DNA from: CAVQJU01 sp963729215
Lineage (GTDB): Bacteria > Acidobacteriota > Vicinamibacteria > Vicinamibacterales > CAVVIG01
Length of the DNA: 64,000 nucleotides
Direction: 5' to 3'
NCBI GenBank assembly: GCA_963729215.1
Contig: CAVSND010000020.1
Span: 62,001-126,000 of the forward strand
Positions 8,668 to 18,128 of the stretch are shown here, piece by piece; position 1 is the stretch's first letter, and each line of letters begins with the position of its first letter. The notes below the pieces were generated by a model. The model saw nothing but the letters and a program-made list of their open reading frames with translations. It did no database searches and was not told the origin of the DNA. The translations under genes and the position numbers were made by a program.

Positions 8668-10180
8668 TTAGCTGCCGCCCCTGGCCTTTGCCCGCTGCTG
8701 CTGCTGGTCGGTGACCAACCGGTACGCGAGGTAATACTTATAGATGTTGGAGACGTATTGCACCGTCTCCCGGCCGATGGCTTCGGCCGCCACCAGTTCG
8801 ACGTTGTTGAACCACTTGTTCGGGTCGAGCCCGCGCTTGCGGGCACGCTCCCGCAGCTGCCTGATCCGGCCGGGTCCCGCGTTGTAAGACGCGAACGTGA
8901 AGAGCCCCTTGTCCAGCCGTTCCATCGGCTCGTCCGCATAGAAATTGTCCATCATGAAGCGGACGTACTTCACGCCGGCGTGAATGTTGGCGTCCATCTT
9001 CGTGATATCGCCAACCTTCATGTCTTTGCCGGTCGCGGGCATCACCTGCATCACGCCGATCGCGCCAACAGGACTCCTCCTGTTCTGGTCGAGGCCTGAT
9101 TCCTGGTAGCCCTGCGCGGCCATGAGCAGGAAGTCGAGATCGTACTGCGCGCTGTACTTCTTGAGGTACGCGATCGTTTGATTGAACCGCGCCATGTCCT
9201 CTTTTTTCGTCGCGCCCTTCGCGTACTTCACGCTCTTCAGGTACTTCTGCGTCAACACGTTTCGCTGCGCCGAGCCTTCGGGGTAGCGTGCGAGAAACGC
9301 GTTGAGCTCGGCGAGCAGCTTCGGATTGTTCTTGCGCACCATCATGGCCGTCTGGCCGTCCGTCTTCACCGCGGCGGACGTGTTGAGGACGATGTCGGGA
9401 AACACGCCCTTCCAGAATTCGGCGATGTAGTCGTCCACGATGGTCATCGGTACCAGCCCGGCGTTGACCATCTCGAGGAGATCTTCGTCCGCGAGCACTT
9501 CCGGCGCCGGGCGGATTTTCACGGGCGCCTTGCCTGCCTGGGCCAGTTGCGCGTTGAAGCGCTCGACGTTCTTCATCGAGACGTCGGAGGCCCTGATGTA
9601 GACCTCCTTGCCGCTCAGGTCCTCGACGCTCGTGATGGGCGGCACGCCAGGTCCGGTGACGACGATTGTCGAGATGCCGTTTCGCGTCGGCGTTCGAGAA
9701 ATCCACCTGCTCCTTGCGCCACTCCGTGACCAGCTTGCCGGCGGCCACGACATCGCCGCGGCCCTCAACGAGCGCTGGTATCAGATCGTCGGCCGCCACC
9801 GGCACGAAAATGACGCGCACCCGGAGGTTCTTGGCCTTCAGCTTCTTGTTCAGGTCCTCTTCGAACAGGTGGAATGCGTCGACGGTCAAGCCGAGCTGGG
9901 CGCCTTTGTCGACGAAGAAGGTCGTCTTCGAATAGACGGTGAGGACCCGGATGATGCGTCGATCGATCATGCCGTCGAGATCGCCGGTCCACTTCCTGAG
10001 AGCGGCCGCCGTTGCCGGGTCGTCCGCTGAAGCGTCCGCGTCAGAGGCCTGAGGCGCCGCCGCTGCCTGGGACGTCCCCGCCGGCTGGGTGGACGGTGGA
10101 TTTCCGCATGCGGCGGTCAGGGCAATCAGGATCGCCCCAAGACCCCATCGATATCGGGCAAGATTTGGCTGTAGAGTCAT
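8668..10180 (-). CDS. MltF-like membrane-bound lytic transglycosylase (SBP domain plus SLT domain), frameshifted
   Basis: The start at 10180 gives MTLQPNLARYRWGLGAILIA followed by a lipobox LTAAC, so this is a lipoprotein. Residues ~65-300 form an extracellular binding-protein family 3 domain ('IIRVLTVYSKTTFFVDKGAQ', 'VTGPGVPPITSVEDLSGKEV'). The C-terminal SLT domain has the catalytic Glu in 'AAQGYQESGLDQ', then 'GAIGVMQVMPATGKDM' and 'FASYNAGPGRIRQLR'. A one-base shift near 9688 separates the two halves: 'VDFSNADAKR' in one frame and 'NGISTIVVTGPG' in the other. MltF cleaves peptidoglycan glycan strands to 1,6-anhydro products at the membrane. The gene is divergent from the amidohydrolase at 10338. 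Confidence 0.88.
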
Positions 10181-10337
10181 CTTTTTGACTGTCGTGTAAC
10201 GTCGCAGCATAACAGAATACGCACAGCAGTTCGCTTCCCGGCAGGCAGTTGGTGGCAATTCTCGACCGCATACCGTGTTCCCATGGAACAATGAGGGCGC
10301 TTTCGCTCCACTGGTTTTTCGAACTCAGAGGCACGCT

Positions 10338-11462
10338 ATGACCCATCACCGTTCGCGCCGCACGGCAGCCCTGCTCGGTTCGGTTCTCGGCTTCGCGCTC
10401 CTGATCTTCGCCTTTGCCCGTTCGACGGGCGCACAGGGCCAGGGCGCCGCCAACGAGTTTTACGATTCGCACTTCCACCTGACGAACTACGTGCAGCAGG
10501 GGATTACGCCGCGCGAGTTCCTGGCGATCATGGGGACGCGCGTCGGCCGTTCGACGCTGTTCGGCATCCCGCTCCAGCAGCAATGGTCGTACGCGAACTC
10601 CGGCACGTTCGCGCCGACGTATTACCTGCAGAGCGACGCGCCTCTGTATTACTACTCGTTCACCGATGCCTACATCGCGAGCGTCTACAAGCTGCTGACG
10701 CCCGCCGAACAGGCGCGCTTCGACCCGATGATCACGGGGTTCAACCCATCCGACATGTACGGCGTGGATCACATCCGCCGGGTCCTCCAGGTGTTTCCCG
10801 GTGTCTTTACCGGCATCGGCGAGTTCAGCATCCACAAGGAATTCGTGTCGTCGAAGGTGGCGGGCGAAACGGCGAGCCTGACGAATCCGGCGCTCGACCG
10901 CATCCTCGACTTCGCGGCGGAGTCGGGCCTTGTCGTGATCATGCACAGCGACATCGACATGCCCTTCGCCAAGGTGGACGCCGAGCCGGTGTACCTGTCG
11001 CAGATGAAGGCGGTCCTGAAACGTCATCCCACCGCGTCGATCATCTGGGCTCACGTGGGCCTGGGCCGCATCGTGCATCCGGTGCAGGTCTCCGCGGAGG
11101 CCGCCGAACGCGATCCAAACCACATCGGCCTGGTCGAGGCCATGCTCAGCGACCCGGCGCTGAACCACGTCAATTTCGACATCTCGTGGGACGAGGTGGG
11201 CAAGTACGCGGTCTCCTCGCCGGCGACGGCGACTCGCGTGGCGGCGATGCTCAACAAGTACCCGGACCGGTTCCTGTTCGGCAGCGACACCGTGGCGCCG
11301 GCGAACCCGGCTGCCTACTATGCGGTCTTCGAGATGTGGAACCCGGTCTGGCGTCAGCTGACGCCCGATGCGAGCCTCAAGGTGCGCAAGGGTAACTACA
11401 CGCGCATTTTCGATGCCGGACGCCAGCGCGTTCGCGCGTGGGAGCGGGCGAACCTGAAGTAG
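10338..11462 (+). CDS. Secreted amidohydrolase (amidohydrolase 2 family)
   Basis: ATG 10338 gives an N-terminal signal peptide 'RRTAALLGSVLGFALLIFAF'. The TIM-barrel metal motif HxH appears as 'YDSHFHLTNYVQQG', and later metal or active-site positions as 'LVVIMHSDIDMP', 'IIWAHVGLGR' and 'RFLFGSDTVAPAN'. The HxH...H...H...D pattern fits PF04909 metal-dependent hydrolases or decarboxylases. The substrate is not evident. The 374-residue protein is followed after 13 bases by the small DUF4342 gene, with which it may be co-transcribed. Confidence 0.82.
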   Translation: MTHHRSRRTAALLGSVLGFALLIFAFARSTGAQGQGAANEFYDSHFHLTNYVQQGITPREFLAIMGTRVGRSTLFGIPLQQQWSYANSGTFAPTYYLQSDAPLYYYSFTDAYIASVYKLLTPAEQARFDPMITGFNPSDMYGVDHIRRVLQVFPGVFTGIGEFSIHKEFVSSKVAGETASLTNPALDRILDFAAESGLVVIMHSDIDMPFAKVDAEPVYLSQMKAVLKRHPTASIIWAHVGLGRIVHPVQVSAEAAERDPNHIGLVEAMLSDPALNHVNFDISWDEVGKYAVSSPATATRVAAMLNKYPDRFLFGSDTVAPANPAAYYAVFEMWNPVWRQLTPDASLKVRKGNYTRIFDAGRQRVRAWERANLK

Positions 11463-11475
11463 GAGCAGATGACGA

Positions 11476-11736
11476 ATGCCTGAGCGAACCTTCACGGAAT
11501 CCTTCAAGGTTGCCGGCGAACAGCTCGTGGATGCGGTCAAGAAGCTCATCCACGAAGGCAACGTCCGCCGCGTCATCATCAAGCACGACACCCACACGGT
11601 GGCCGAATTTCCGCTGACCGTGGGCGTCATCGGCGCCGTGCTGGCGCCCGTGCTCGCCGCCGTGGCCGCCCTCGCGGCGGTGCTGAAGGAATGCACGATC
11701 GAAGTCGAGCGCGTCGAGACGACGCCCGACAAGTAG
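11476..11736 (+). CDS. DUF4342 family protein
   Basis: A complete 86-residue protein, 'FKVAGEQLVDAVKKLIHEGN', then 'RRVIIKHDTHTVAEFPLTVG' and a hydrophobic helix rich in Ala/Val (residues ~50-70). This is the usual DUF4342 pattern: a short alpha-helix, a beta-hairpin and one membrane-associated segment. The function is unknown. It sits 13 bases after the amidohydrolase. Confidence 0.8.
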   Translation: MPERTFTESFKVAGEQLVDAVKKLIHEGNVRRVIIKHDTHTVAEFPLTVGVIGAVLAPVLAAVAALAAVLKECTIEVERVETTPDK

Positions 11737-11802
11737 CCCCGATCAGCCCCGGCGCCCGCCGGTGCTGGACAGGCCTGGACAGGCATCGTATGTAGTGATA
11801 TA

Positions 11803-11824
11803 CATATGCACCATTGTGCATATG
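11803..11824 (+). promoter_or_regulatory. Palindromic operator overlapping the arsR-family start codon
   Basis: CATATGCAC (11803-11811) and GTGCATATG (11816-11824) are perfect inverted repeats with a 4-base centre. The right arm contains the ATG at 11822-11824 of the ArsR-family regulator. AT-rich sequence just upstream (TAGTGATATAC) could serve as the -10 region. The position fits autorepression by the regulator it precedes. Confidence 0.65.
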
Positions 11825-12163
11825 TCGATCTTCCAGGCCCTCGCCGACCCCACGCGCGTCCGCATCGTCGAAGCGCTGATCGGCGGTGAACAGCCCGTCA
11901 ACGACCTCGTGGACCAGATGGACATCCACCAGACCGGCGTGTCCAGGCATCTCCGCGTGCTCCAGGAGGCCGGCTTCGTCCAGGTGCGGCCGGATGGACA
12001 GCGGCGCCTGTACTCTCTCAGGCCGGAACCGTTCAGGGCCCTCGACGCCTGGGTGATGCAGTACCGGCAACTCTGGACAGGACGGCTCGACAAATTCGCC
12101 ACCGAGCTCGACAAACGCACGAAGGCGCGGGCGGGCGCGCCACGCAGGGAGGGACGATCGTGA
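11822..12163 (+). CDS. ArsR/SmtB-family transcriptional repressor
   Basis: Start at 11822 ('MSIFQALADPTRVRIVEALI'), the standard beginning of ArsR winged-helix proteins. The recognition helix region is 'IHQTGVSRHLRVLQEAGFVQ' and the wing 'VRPDGQRRLYSLRPEPFRAL'. There is no cysteine pair, so metal sensing by the classical ELCVCDL motif is unlikely. The partner gene is an SRPBCC protein overlapping by GTGA. This ArsR-SRPBCC pairing is common and usually autoregulated; the palindrome at its own start codon supports that. An in-frame upstream start at 11762 is possible but would place the operator inside the gene. Confidence 0.88.
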   Translation: MSIFQALADPTRVRIVEALIGGEQPVNDLVDQMDIHQTGVSRHLRVLQEAGFVQVRPDGQRRLYSLRPEPFRALDAWVMQYRQLWTGRLDKFATELDKRTKARAGAPRREGRS

Positions 12164-12675
12164 CACCCCAACGAGGTACGGAGTCGGGACGCGGCCGCAT
12201 CACCATCGAGCGGTTCTACCGCGCCGCCATCGAGGACGTCTGGGACCTGTGGACGACGAAGGACGGCATCGAATCCTGGTGGGGCCCCGGCGGATTCGCC
12301 GTGACGGTTCAGAAGCTGGACCTGCGGCCCGGAGGCCAGCTGCTCTACGCGATGACCGCCATCGATCCCCCGCAGGTTGAATTCATGAAGAAGGCCGGCA
12401 TGCCGCTCTCCCACGACGCGCGAATCACGTACACGGAAGTCAGCCCGCCGCACAGGCTCGCCTACATCCACCTCGCGGACTTCATTCCAGGCGTCGAGCC
12501 GTACGACGTCGCGACGGTGGTCGAACTCGAGTCCCGGTCGGAGGGCGTACGGATGGTCCTGACGCTCGATCCGATGCACAACGACGAGTGGACCAGCCGG
12601 GCGGTGGCGGGCTGGGAGAGCGAACTGGGCAAGCTTGAAGCCATTCTCTCGAAGGCGGCTTCCCGATCGAGGTGA
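12160..12675 (+). CDS. SRPBCC / AHSA1 domain protein
   Basis: GTG 12160 overlaps the ArsR stop by 4 bases, implying translational coupling. The AHSA1 pattern is clear: 'ITIERFYRAAIEDVWDLWTT', 'GIESWWGPGGFAVTVQKLDL', 'RPGGQLLYAMTAI', 'VELESRSEGVRMVLTLDPM' and C-terminal 'GWESELGKLEAIL'. This is a helix-grip fold with a hydrophobic cavity. Members next to ArsR regulators probably bind or modify a small ligand, but the ligand is not known. 171 residues, cytoplasmic. Confidence 0.85.
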   Translation: MTPQRGTESGRGRITIERFYRAAIEDVWDLWTTKDGIESWWGPGGFAVTVQKLDLRPGGQLLYAMTAIDPPQVEFMKKAGMPLSHDARITYTEVSPPHRLAYIHLADFIPGVEPYDVATVVELESRSEGVRMVLTLDPMHNDEWTSRAVAGWESELGKLEAILSKAASRSR

Positions 12676-12679
12676 CGTC

Positions 12680-13106
12680 ATGAAGAAGAACAGATTCGCC
12701 AGCCTCATCGCCGTCGGCGCGGGATTCTTCACGACGGCCCTGCTCTCGCTCGGTACCGACGTCGTCCTGCACGCCGTCCGCGTCTTTCCGCCGTGGGGAC
12801 AGCCGATGTCGGACGCGCTGTTCGTGCTCGCGACGGTGTATCGCATTGTGTACACGATCGGCGGAGGTTACATCACGGCGCGCCTTGCGCCGGCGCAGGC
12901 GATGCGGCACGTCATCGTGCTCGGGTTGCGTGGGCCTGGTGGCCGCGACGATCGGCTTGGTCGCGACCTGGAACAGCGGGCCTGAGCTCGGGCCGAAGTG
13001 GTACCCGATTCTCCTCGTCGTGACGGCGCTGCCGTGCGTCTGGCTGGGTGGACGGATGTACGGCTCGCGCGGGCGGTTCGAGCGTCAGTCGGTGGCCGTC
13101 CAATAG
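12680..13106 (+). CDS. Small multi-pass membrane protein, frameshifted
   Basis: The start at 12680 gives 'MKKNRFASLIAVGAGFFTTA', then 'LATVYRIVYTIGGGYITARL' and, in the next frame, 'GLVAATIGLVATWNSGPELG' and 'WYPILLVVTALPCVWLGG'. These are four membrane segments. The frames join if one G is removed from GGG at 12923-12925, which restores VLGCVGLVAAT. It follows the SRPBCC gene after 4 bases and is probably the third gene of the arsR operon. The function is unknown. Its end overlaps the convergent heme protein by about 22 bases. Confidence 0.7.
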
Positions 13107-14329
13107 GCGGGGACGTCGGGCTTCGTGGCGGCGACAATCTCGAGCACAGCCTTGCGATCGCCGTCGGACAGTCCCTGGTAGGTCGCGGCCGGATCCTTGC
13201 CCGTCAACACGTCATGCAGCCGCGAGTAGACGCGTTCGCGAATCGCCGGCTGCAGCGCGTCGAACAGATCGCTGTAGATCATGTACGAAAGGGGATACCG
13301 GAACAGCCGGGTCTGCAGATCGAACTCGCGCAGCGAACGGCCCTGTGCGTCGCGCGGACCCCTGTGCGCGAACGTCCGCGTGAACGTGGAGACGCCTGTG
13401 ACAGGCTGCGTCAATGGAGCGGCGTCCACGAACAGCATGTAGTCCACGAGGTCGCGGATCTCTGTGCCCAGTTGCCGCTCCGCGTTCGCCACTCCCGAGC
13501 GCTGGGCGGCGGCGTACTGCACCCGCAGAGCGCCCAGCCGGTTCGTGACGCCGACCTGGTGTTCGAGCGTCATCAACGCCACGATGTCGCTCGTCCCGGT
13601 CAGGTATTTCGACACGTCGATCCGGCCGGCCAGCGAGGTCACGTTCTGTGTGTTCTCCGCTTCGAGGTCGAGCGGCCGCTCGGGGTCGCGCGCAACCGCG
13701 TTGCCGATGTGCGTCATCGATCCGTGCGTGCCCGTGACATACCAGCCGCCCCACCGCCGATCGAACGGCGTCCGGTGATCGATGGTGTCGATGAACGCGC
13801 TGGTGTACGCCGGGATGCCCTCCGCGTTCGGGATGACAGACGCCACGACCATCGCCGCCGCGCCCCTGTTGCCGGGCCCGTGGCAGAACATGCATTCGAC
13901 GCCCCGTCGCTGGACCACCGGTTTGTCGCTCTGCTTCGTATCGAGGGTGTAGAAAGCGAGTCCCCGGCCAGGCTCGAGCGCCATCATCTCGTAGACCGTT
14001 CCGCCGGGGACCATGCCAATCGAGACGTTGTCGTTGAAGTAGAGGGCGCGCGGGTTCCCGGGATTGATCAACGCGTGCTGGAAGCTCGTCTTCGAAAACA
14101 CCAGCACCTGCGAATCGATGCTGACGCCGAGCTGTTCGAGCAGGCTGGGGAGAAATCCGCGGCCCTCCGAGAAATCCAGCGTCGCCGCGCCGCTGGCCAG
14201 CCGGCTTGCGAAGCGGCCAATCGCGTCGGTCGGTGCATCGGACGATCCCTGCGCATGAAGTGCGCCGACGATCGCGATGGAGGCGAGCAGACTGGTGCCG
14301 ATTTTCCGGCAGGTCCTTGTTCTGTTCAT
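13085..14329 (-). CDS. Secreted single-heme c-type protein of unknown function
   Basis: The start at 14329 gives a signal peptide 'KIGTSLLASIAIVGALHAQG'. A single heme-binding motif CMFCH lies in 'RRGVECMFCHGPGNRGAAAM' (about residue 140). Other parts, for example 'GGWYVTGTHGSMTHIGNAVA' and 'TFAHRGPRDAQGRSLREFDL', recur in large extracytoplasmic cytochrome-like proteins of Acidobacteriota and Planctomycetes. The 414-residue frame is intact. It is followed on the same strand upstream by the arsR/sulP pair. A role in periplasmic electron transfer is only inferred from the heme site. Confidence 0.72.
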   Translation of the reverse strand: MNRTRTCRKIGTSLLASIAIVGALHAQGSSDAPTDAIGRFASRLASGAATLDFSEGRGFLPSLLEQLGVSIDSQVLVFSKTSFQHALINPGNPRALYFNDNVSIGMVPGGTVYEMMALEPGRGLAFYTLDTKQSDKPVVQRRGVECMFCHGPGNRGAAAMVVASVIPNAEGIPAYTSAFIDTIDHRTPFDRRWGGWYVTGTHGSMTHIGNAVARDPERPLDLEAENTQNVTSLAGRIDVSKYLTGTSDIVALMTLEHQVGVTNRLGALRVQYAAAQRSGVANAERQLGTEIRDLVDYMLFVDAAPLTQPVTGVSTFTRTFAHRGPRDAQGRSLREFDLQTRLFRYPLSYMIYSDLFDALQPAIRERVYSRLHDVLTGKDPAATYQGLSDGDRKAVLEIVAATKPDVPAYWTATD

Positions 14330-14364
14330 CTGCGGGGTACGGAAGCAACAACGGTACCCGACGC

Positions 14365-14706
14365 TCAATTCTGACGGCGAAGCTCGTGGAGCAGCGTGCG
14401 ATGGTTGGTGAGCCGGCGGTTGAGGATCGCCTTGGCCACGCCCAGCAGATCCGCGATGCGTGGATCGGCCAGCGCGTATTGCACGGACGTCCCTTCCTTC
14501 CTGGTGACGACGATGCCGCTGGCGCGCAACTTCGCGAGCTGCTGCGAGACGATCGGCTGATCGAGATCGAGCCGCGTCTGCAGCTCCTGCACGCTCTGCT
14601 CGCCACCCGCCGACAACACCTCCAGCAGGCGGATTCGAGCGGGGTGCGCGAGCGCCCGGAAGAACTCGGCCTTCAGTGTCTGCAACTCGTGCGACGCCCG
14701 GCTCAT
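14365..14706 (-). CDS. ArsR-family regulator of the SulP transporter
   Basis: The start at 14706 overlaps the sulP stop by ATGA. 'AEFFRALAHPARIRLLEVLS' and 'DQPIVSQQLAKLRASGIVVT' are the winged-helix core and recognition helix, and 'RKEGTSVQYALADPRIADLL' the wing. There is no cysteine, so thiol or metal sensing through Cys is excluded. An ArsR gene directly behind a SulP anion transporter is a recurrent pairing. AT-rich inverted repeat DNA at 16424-16437, in front of sulP, is a likely binding site. Confidence 0.85.
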   Translation of the reverse strand: MSRASHELQTLKAEFFRALAHPARIRLLEVLSAGGEQSVQELQTRLDLDQPIVSQQLAKLRASGIVVTRKEGTSVQYALADPRIADLLGVAKAILNRRLTNHRTLLHELRRQN

Positions 14707-16407
14707 GCGCGTGCCTCCTGGCGCTCGTGCGGCACGACAGGCTGCCGCTGATTGCGCTCGTGGTGAAGCGTCTCGGCGCGCGCGATCGCGTCGCCGATAT
14801 TCCGGCAGATGTTCTCGTCGCCGACATGCCGGTGGAAATCGGCTCGTTCCATCAGGTGAGCCGGCTGCCGCCGCGCGCCGCAGAGCAGAAGCTCGCGCCC
14901 CGAGTCGTGCAGCACGTCGGCGAGGTCCTCGAAGGCCCTCAGGCCCGTGCCGTCGAGCGCGTTCATGTTGCGCAACCGCAGCACGACAATCTCGGGCAGC
15001 GCGGCGATGCTGTCGCTGACGACCCGAAGCTTGTCCGTCGCGCCGAACAGGAACGGACCATGGATCCGGAAGACCCGCACGTACGGTGGAATCTCGAGCC
15101 GATGCAGGCTGTGATCCAGGCTGTCCTTGATGTACTCGTCCGTGACGGCGGCGACCGTCGTCGTTTCGGCGACGCGGCGGATGAACAGCAGCGCCGCGAG
15201 CACCATCCCGGCTTCCACCGCCACGGTCAGATCGGCGAAGACGGTCAGCGCGAACGTCGAAAGCCAGACGGCGATGTCGGCTTTCGTCAACCGCAGCAGC
15301 TCGGGAATCTCGCGCCATTCGCCCATGTTGTAGGACACCACCATCAGGATGGCGGCGAGCACGGCCATCGGGATCGCGCCGGCGAGGGGCGCGGCGACGA
15401 GCAGGATCGTCAGGAGCGTCAACGAGTGGACGATGCCGGCGACTGGCGTTCGAGCCCCGGATCGGATGTTGGTGGCCGTCCGCGCGATGGCGCCTGTCGC
15501 GGGAAGGCCGCCGACCATCGGTGAGACGATGTTGGCCACGCCCTGCGCGACGAGCTCCGTGTTCGAATCGTGGCGATCGCCGCTCATCTTGTCGGCGACC
15601 ACCGCGGACATCAGCGACTCGATGGCGCCAAGCAAGGCGACCGTAATGGCCGGCATCAACAGCGAGGGAATGAGCGACACCCGAAGCGCCGGGATCGCGA
15701 CGTGCGGCAGGCCGCCCGGGATGCCGCCGAATCGCGATCCGACCGTCTCGATCGGCAGTCGCAGCACGTGTACCGCGGCCGTCGACGGCGCACAGCGCCA
15801 GGATCGATCCCGGTACGCGAGGGAGCCACCGGACGACCGCCACGATGATCGCCAGCGTGACGATCGCGACCAGCGTCGCCTCCGGCGAGAACGTGCGCGC
15901 ATGCGCGGCGAGCGCGGCCATGCGCGGCCCGAACTCGCCGGGCACATCCTTCAGATCGATGCCGAAGAAGTCCCGGAGCTGGGTGCTGGCAATCAGGACG
16001 GCGATGCCGTTCGTGAAGCCGACGACCACGGAGCGGGGAATGAACCGGACGGCGGCGCCCATGCCGGTCAGCCCCATCACGACCAGCATGACGCCGGCCA
16101 TCATGGTGCACATGAACAACCCGTCCACGCCGTGCTTCGCGACGATCCCGGCGACGACGACCACGAAGGCGCCCGTCGGGCCGGCGATCTGCACGCGCGA
16201 GCCGCCGAGCGCCGACACGAGGAACCCGGTGACGATCGCGCAGTAGATGCCGGCCTGCGGCGAGAGGCCGGAGGCAATCGAAAACGCCATGGCGAGGGGC
16301 AGGGCCACCAGGCCGACGGTGATGCCGGCGGCGACGTCGGCCGCGGCCGTGCGGCGGTCGTACGCGCGGAGGCTGGTGACGAGGCGAGGCGCGAAGCGTG
16401 CCGCCAA
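14703..16407 (-). CDS. SulP-family inorganic anion transporter with C-terminal STAS domain, frameshifted
   Basis: A TTG start at 16407 fits the short leader. The N-terminal part has 'AGITVGLVALPLAMAFSIAS', 'GLSPQAGIYCAIVTGFLVSA' and 'GGSRVQIAGPTGAFVVVVAG', the SulP signature. Further on come 'GGLPATGAIARTATNIRSGA' and 'GIVHSLTLLTILLVAAPLAG', then a STAS domain ('RVFRIHGPFLFGATDKLRVV', 'VLRLRNMNALDGTGLRAFED'). Removing one C near 15784 joins the frames and gives LCASTAAVHV. SulP proteins carry sulfate, bicarbonate or other anions; the substrate cannot be read here. The total is about 565 residues. Confidence 0.88.
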
Positions 16408-16410
16408 TGT

Positions 16411-16450
16411 TCTATTAAATAGTATATATGAATATATCTATGTAATGTTA
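16411..16450 (-). promoter_or_regulatory. AT-rich promoter/operator region of sulP-arsR
   Basis: A sharply AT-rich island lies in GC-rich DNA directly before the TTG start. It holds an ATATAT-GA-ATATAT inverted repeat at 16424-16437. The leader between this island and the start is only a few bases, so the message is probably nearly leaderless. ArsR binding is inference. Confidence 0.45.
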
Positions 16451-16520
16451 GCATGGCGTGCGGCGACGGGGCTGCCCGCGGCGGCGCCCGGCAGGAGTCA
16501 GGGACCCGGCGCGTCCGGAT

Positions 16521-17105
16521 CTATTCGGGCCAGGTCGCGGACGGATCCATGTTGAGAATGGCCTGCGTCTGGATCGTCGGGATCATCGGCCGGAGATAGG
16601 GCCGCCCGACGCTCTTGTGGCACGCGTAGCAGCTTTCGAGCATCGTCTTGTAGCTGGCCGCGAACTGCGCGCTGTCCTTGTTCTCGATCGCGGTCTTGAC
16701 GGCGGCCAGGCTGCTCGTGTCGACGCCGTCGAAGATGCCGGCGATGTCCACGTCTTTCTGATCCAGCTGGGATTTCATGACCGGCGACTTCCGGATCAGC
16801 CACTGGATGTGGCCGCGCGTCTCGTTGAAGTAGTACTGGGCGAGCGGCCAGTTCTTCTTCTTCCCGGCCCACCACAGATTGGTCCAGTGCCACTGCACGT
16901 CCATCATGATGTGCGAGTTCGACGGCACCAGCGCCTTGAGCTGCGCGACTTCGGCCGGCAGCTGATCCATCGTCGGCAGCGCCGCGCGGCGGCCGCCCCC
17001 TTCTCTCTGCTGAGCCGCCGCGGAGGGTACGATGTCGCGCGCGACGCCCATCCCAATGAGAATGCCGGCGGCGACGAGGAGCGCGCTTTTCAGGATCGTG
17101 TTCAT
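16521..17105 (-). CDS. Secreted cytochrome c-like protein with one heme site
   Basis: Start ATG at 17105 gives 'MNTILKSALLVAAGILIGMG' as signal or anchor. The mature part is helical and Trp-rich ('HIMMDVQWHWTNLWWAGKKK', 'GHIQWLIRKSPVMKSQLDQK') and ends in a C-terminal heme motif CYACH in 'MLESCYACHKSVGRPYLRP'. A C-terminal CxxCH in a helical protein of 194 residues resembles cytochrome c-prime. It is divergent from the next gene at 17236. Confidence 0.72.
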   Translation of the reverse strand: MNTILKSALLVAAGILIGMGVARDIVPSAAAQQREGGGRRAALPTMDQLPAEVAQLKALVPSNSHIMMDVQWHWTNLWWAGKKKNWPLAQYYFNETRGHIQWLIRKSPVMKSQLDQKDVDIAGIFDGVDTSSLAAVKTAIENKDSAQFAASYKTMLESCYACHKSVGRPYLRPMIPTIQTQAILNMDPSATWPE

Positions 17106-17235
17106 GAGCACTGGTCCTTTCGAGGAGAGGGGAGGCGTTGCGCCCTTGATTGTATGCATTGCGCGTTCTTGTACACGATGCGTTTTCCCGGCGCTACAAT
17201 TCGCCGTGGCACGGCGTCAATCGAACGGAGGAGTC

Positions 17236-18120
17236 ATGTTACGCAGGGCCGCACTCGCGCACGCAATGGTACTGTGCATCGCGACGACCGCCAGGGCTCA
17301 GCCTCCCACACCCGCCCTTCAGTACACGCCGCCGTTAAATTTCTATAAAAGCGCCATGACGAACCCGGAGGACTTTTCCTCGAACGAGGTCAACGCCTCC
17401 ATGCAGGTCTATCCGTTCCGGCCGTTCACGGGCGACATTCAGCGGGCGTGGGGACAAACCCTCATGCGCGACTGGATCGATCCCCGCTACCGCGAAGCGA
17501 ATGTGGCGGGCCCGCCGGACTTCAGCAGCCAGATGGTCCCGGGCGCGCAGGCGGCGTTCATGGCGCGCTTCGTCGAAAACATCGTCGGCCTGCCCAAGCC
17601 GCATGTCCGGGTGCTCATCGTCGCCGGCAACGCGGCAGCGATCGTGGACATGTCGTCGAACAGTCCCGCGACCTGGCAGCGTGCCGCGCCCGCGATGACC
17701 GCGGCGCTCACGTCCATGCGCGTCGTCGCCGGCGCGGCGGCGCCGCAGGTGTCGGCGGAGTCCAGTCCGGCAAACCGCGCGCTGGCTGGCGTCTACATGG
17801 GTATCAAGCAGAAGTTCCAGGTGAACTTGTGGGGCGGCGTTGGCAGCGGCACGTTTACGCCGGCGCCGCACTTTTTCCTGTTGTCGGCGGACGGCCGGGT
17901 GTACCGCACGTTCGATGCGTCGAAACTTCCGGCAAACGGTCCGGGCGGTTTCGATTTCGCAACGGCCGCACGTGAAGACCCGGAAAACACCGGCCGGTTC
18001 GCGGTGCGGGGCAATCAGATGATCATCCAGTTTGGCGGGCCTGGCGCCGAAGTGATCCAGTCGGCCGTTTCCCCGGCCGGCGGCTTCACGGCCAGCGGGG
18101 TCGCGTCCTCGCGGCAGTAG
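17236..18120 (+). CDS. Secreted protein of unknown function
   Basis: A strong ribosome-binding site GGAGGAG precedes ATG 17236. 'MLRRAALAHAMVLCIATTAR' is a signal peptide cut at ARA-QPP. The mature protein has 'RAWGQTLMRDWIDPRYREAN', 'HVRVLIVAGNAAAIVDMSSN' and a C-terminal part with 'VYRTFDASKLPANGPGGFDF' that reads like a display-type beta-domain. I do not recognise the family. The 294-residue frame is intact, without cysteine-based heme sites. It stands between two minus-strand blocks. Confidence 0.6.
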   Translation: MLRRAALAHAMVLCIATTARAQPPTPALQYTPPLNFYKSAMTNPEDFSSNEVNASMQVYPFRPFTGDIQRAWGQTLMRDWIDPRYREANVAGPPDFSSQMVPGAQAAFMARFVENIVGLPKPHVRVLIVAGNAAAIVDMSSNSPATWQRAAPAMTAALTSMRVVAGAAAPQVSAESSPANRALAGVYMGIKQKFQVNLWGGVGSGTFTPAPHFFLLSADGRVYRTFDASKLPANGPGGFDFATAAREDPENTGRFAVRGNQMIIQFGGPGAEVIQSAVSPAGGFTASGVASSRQ

Positions 18121-18128
18121 CCCGTGTG

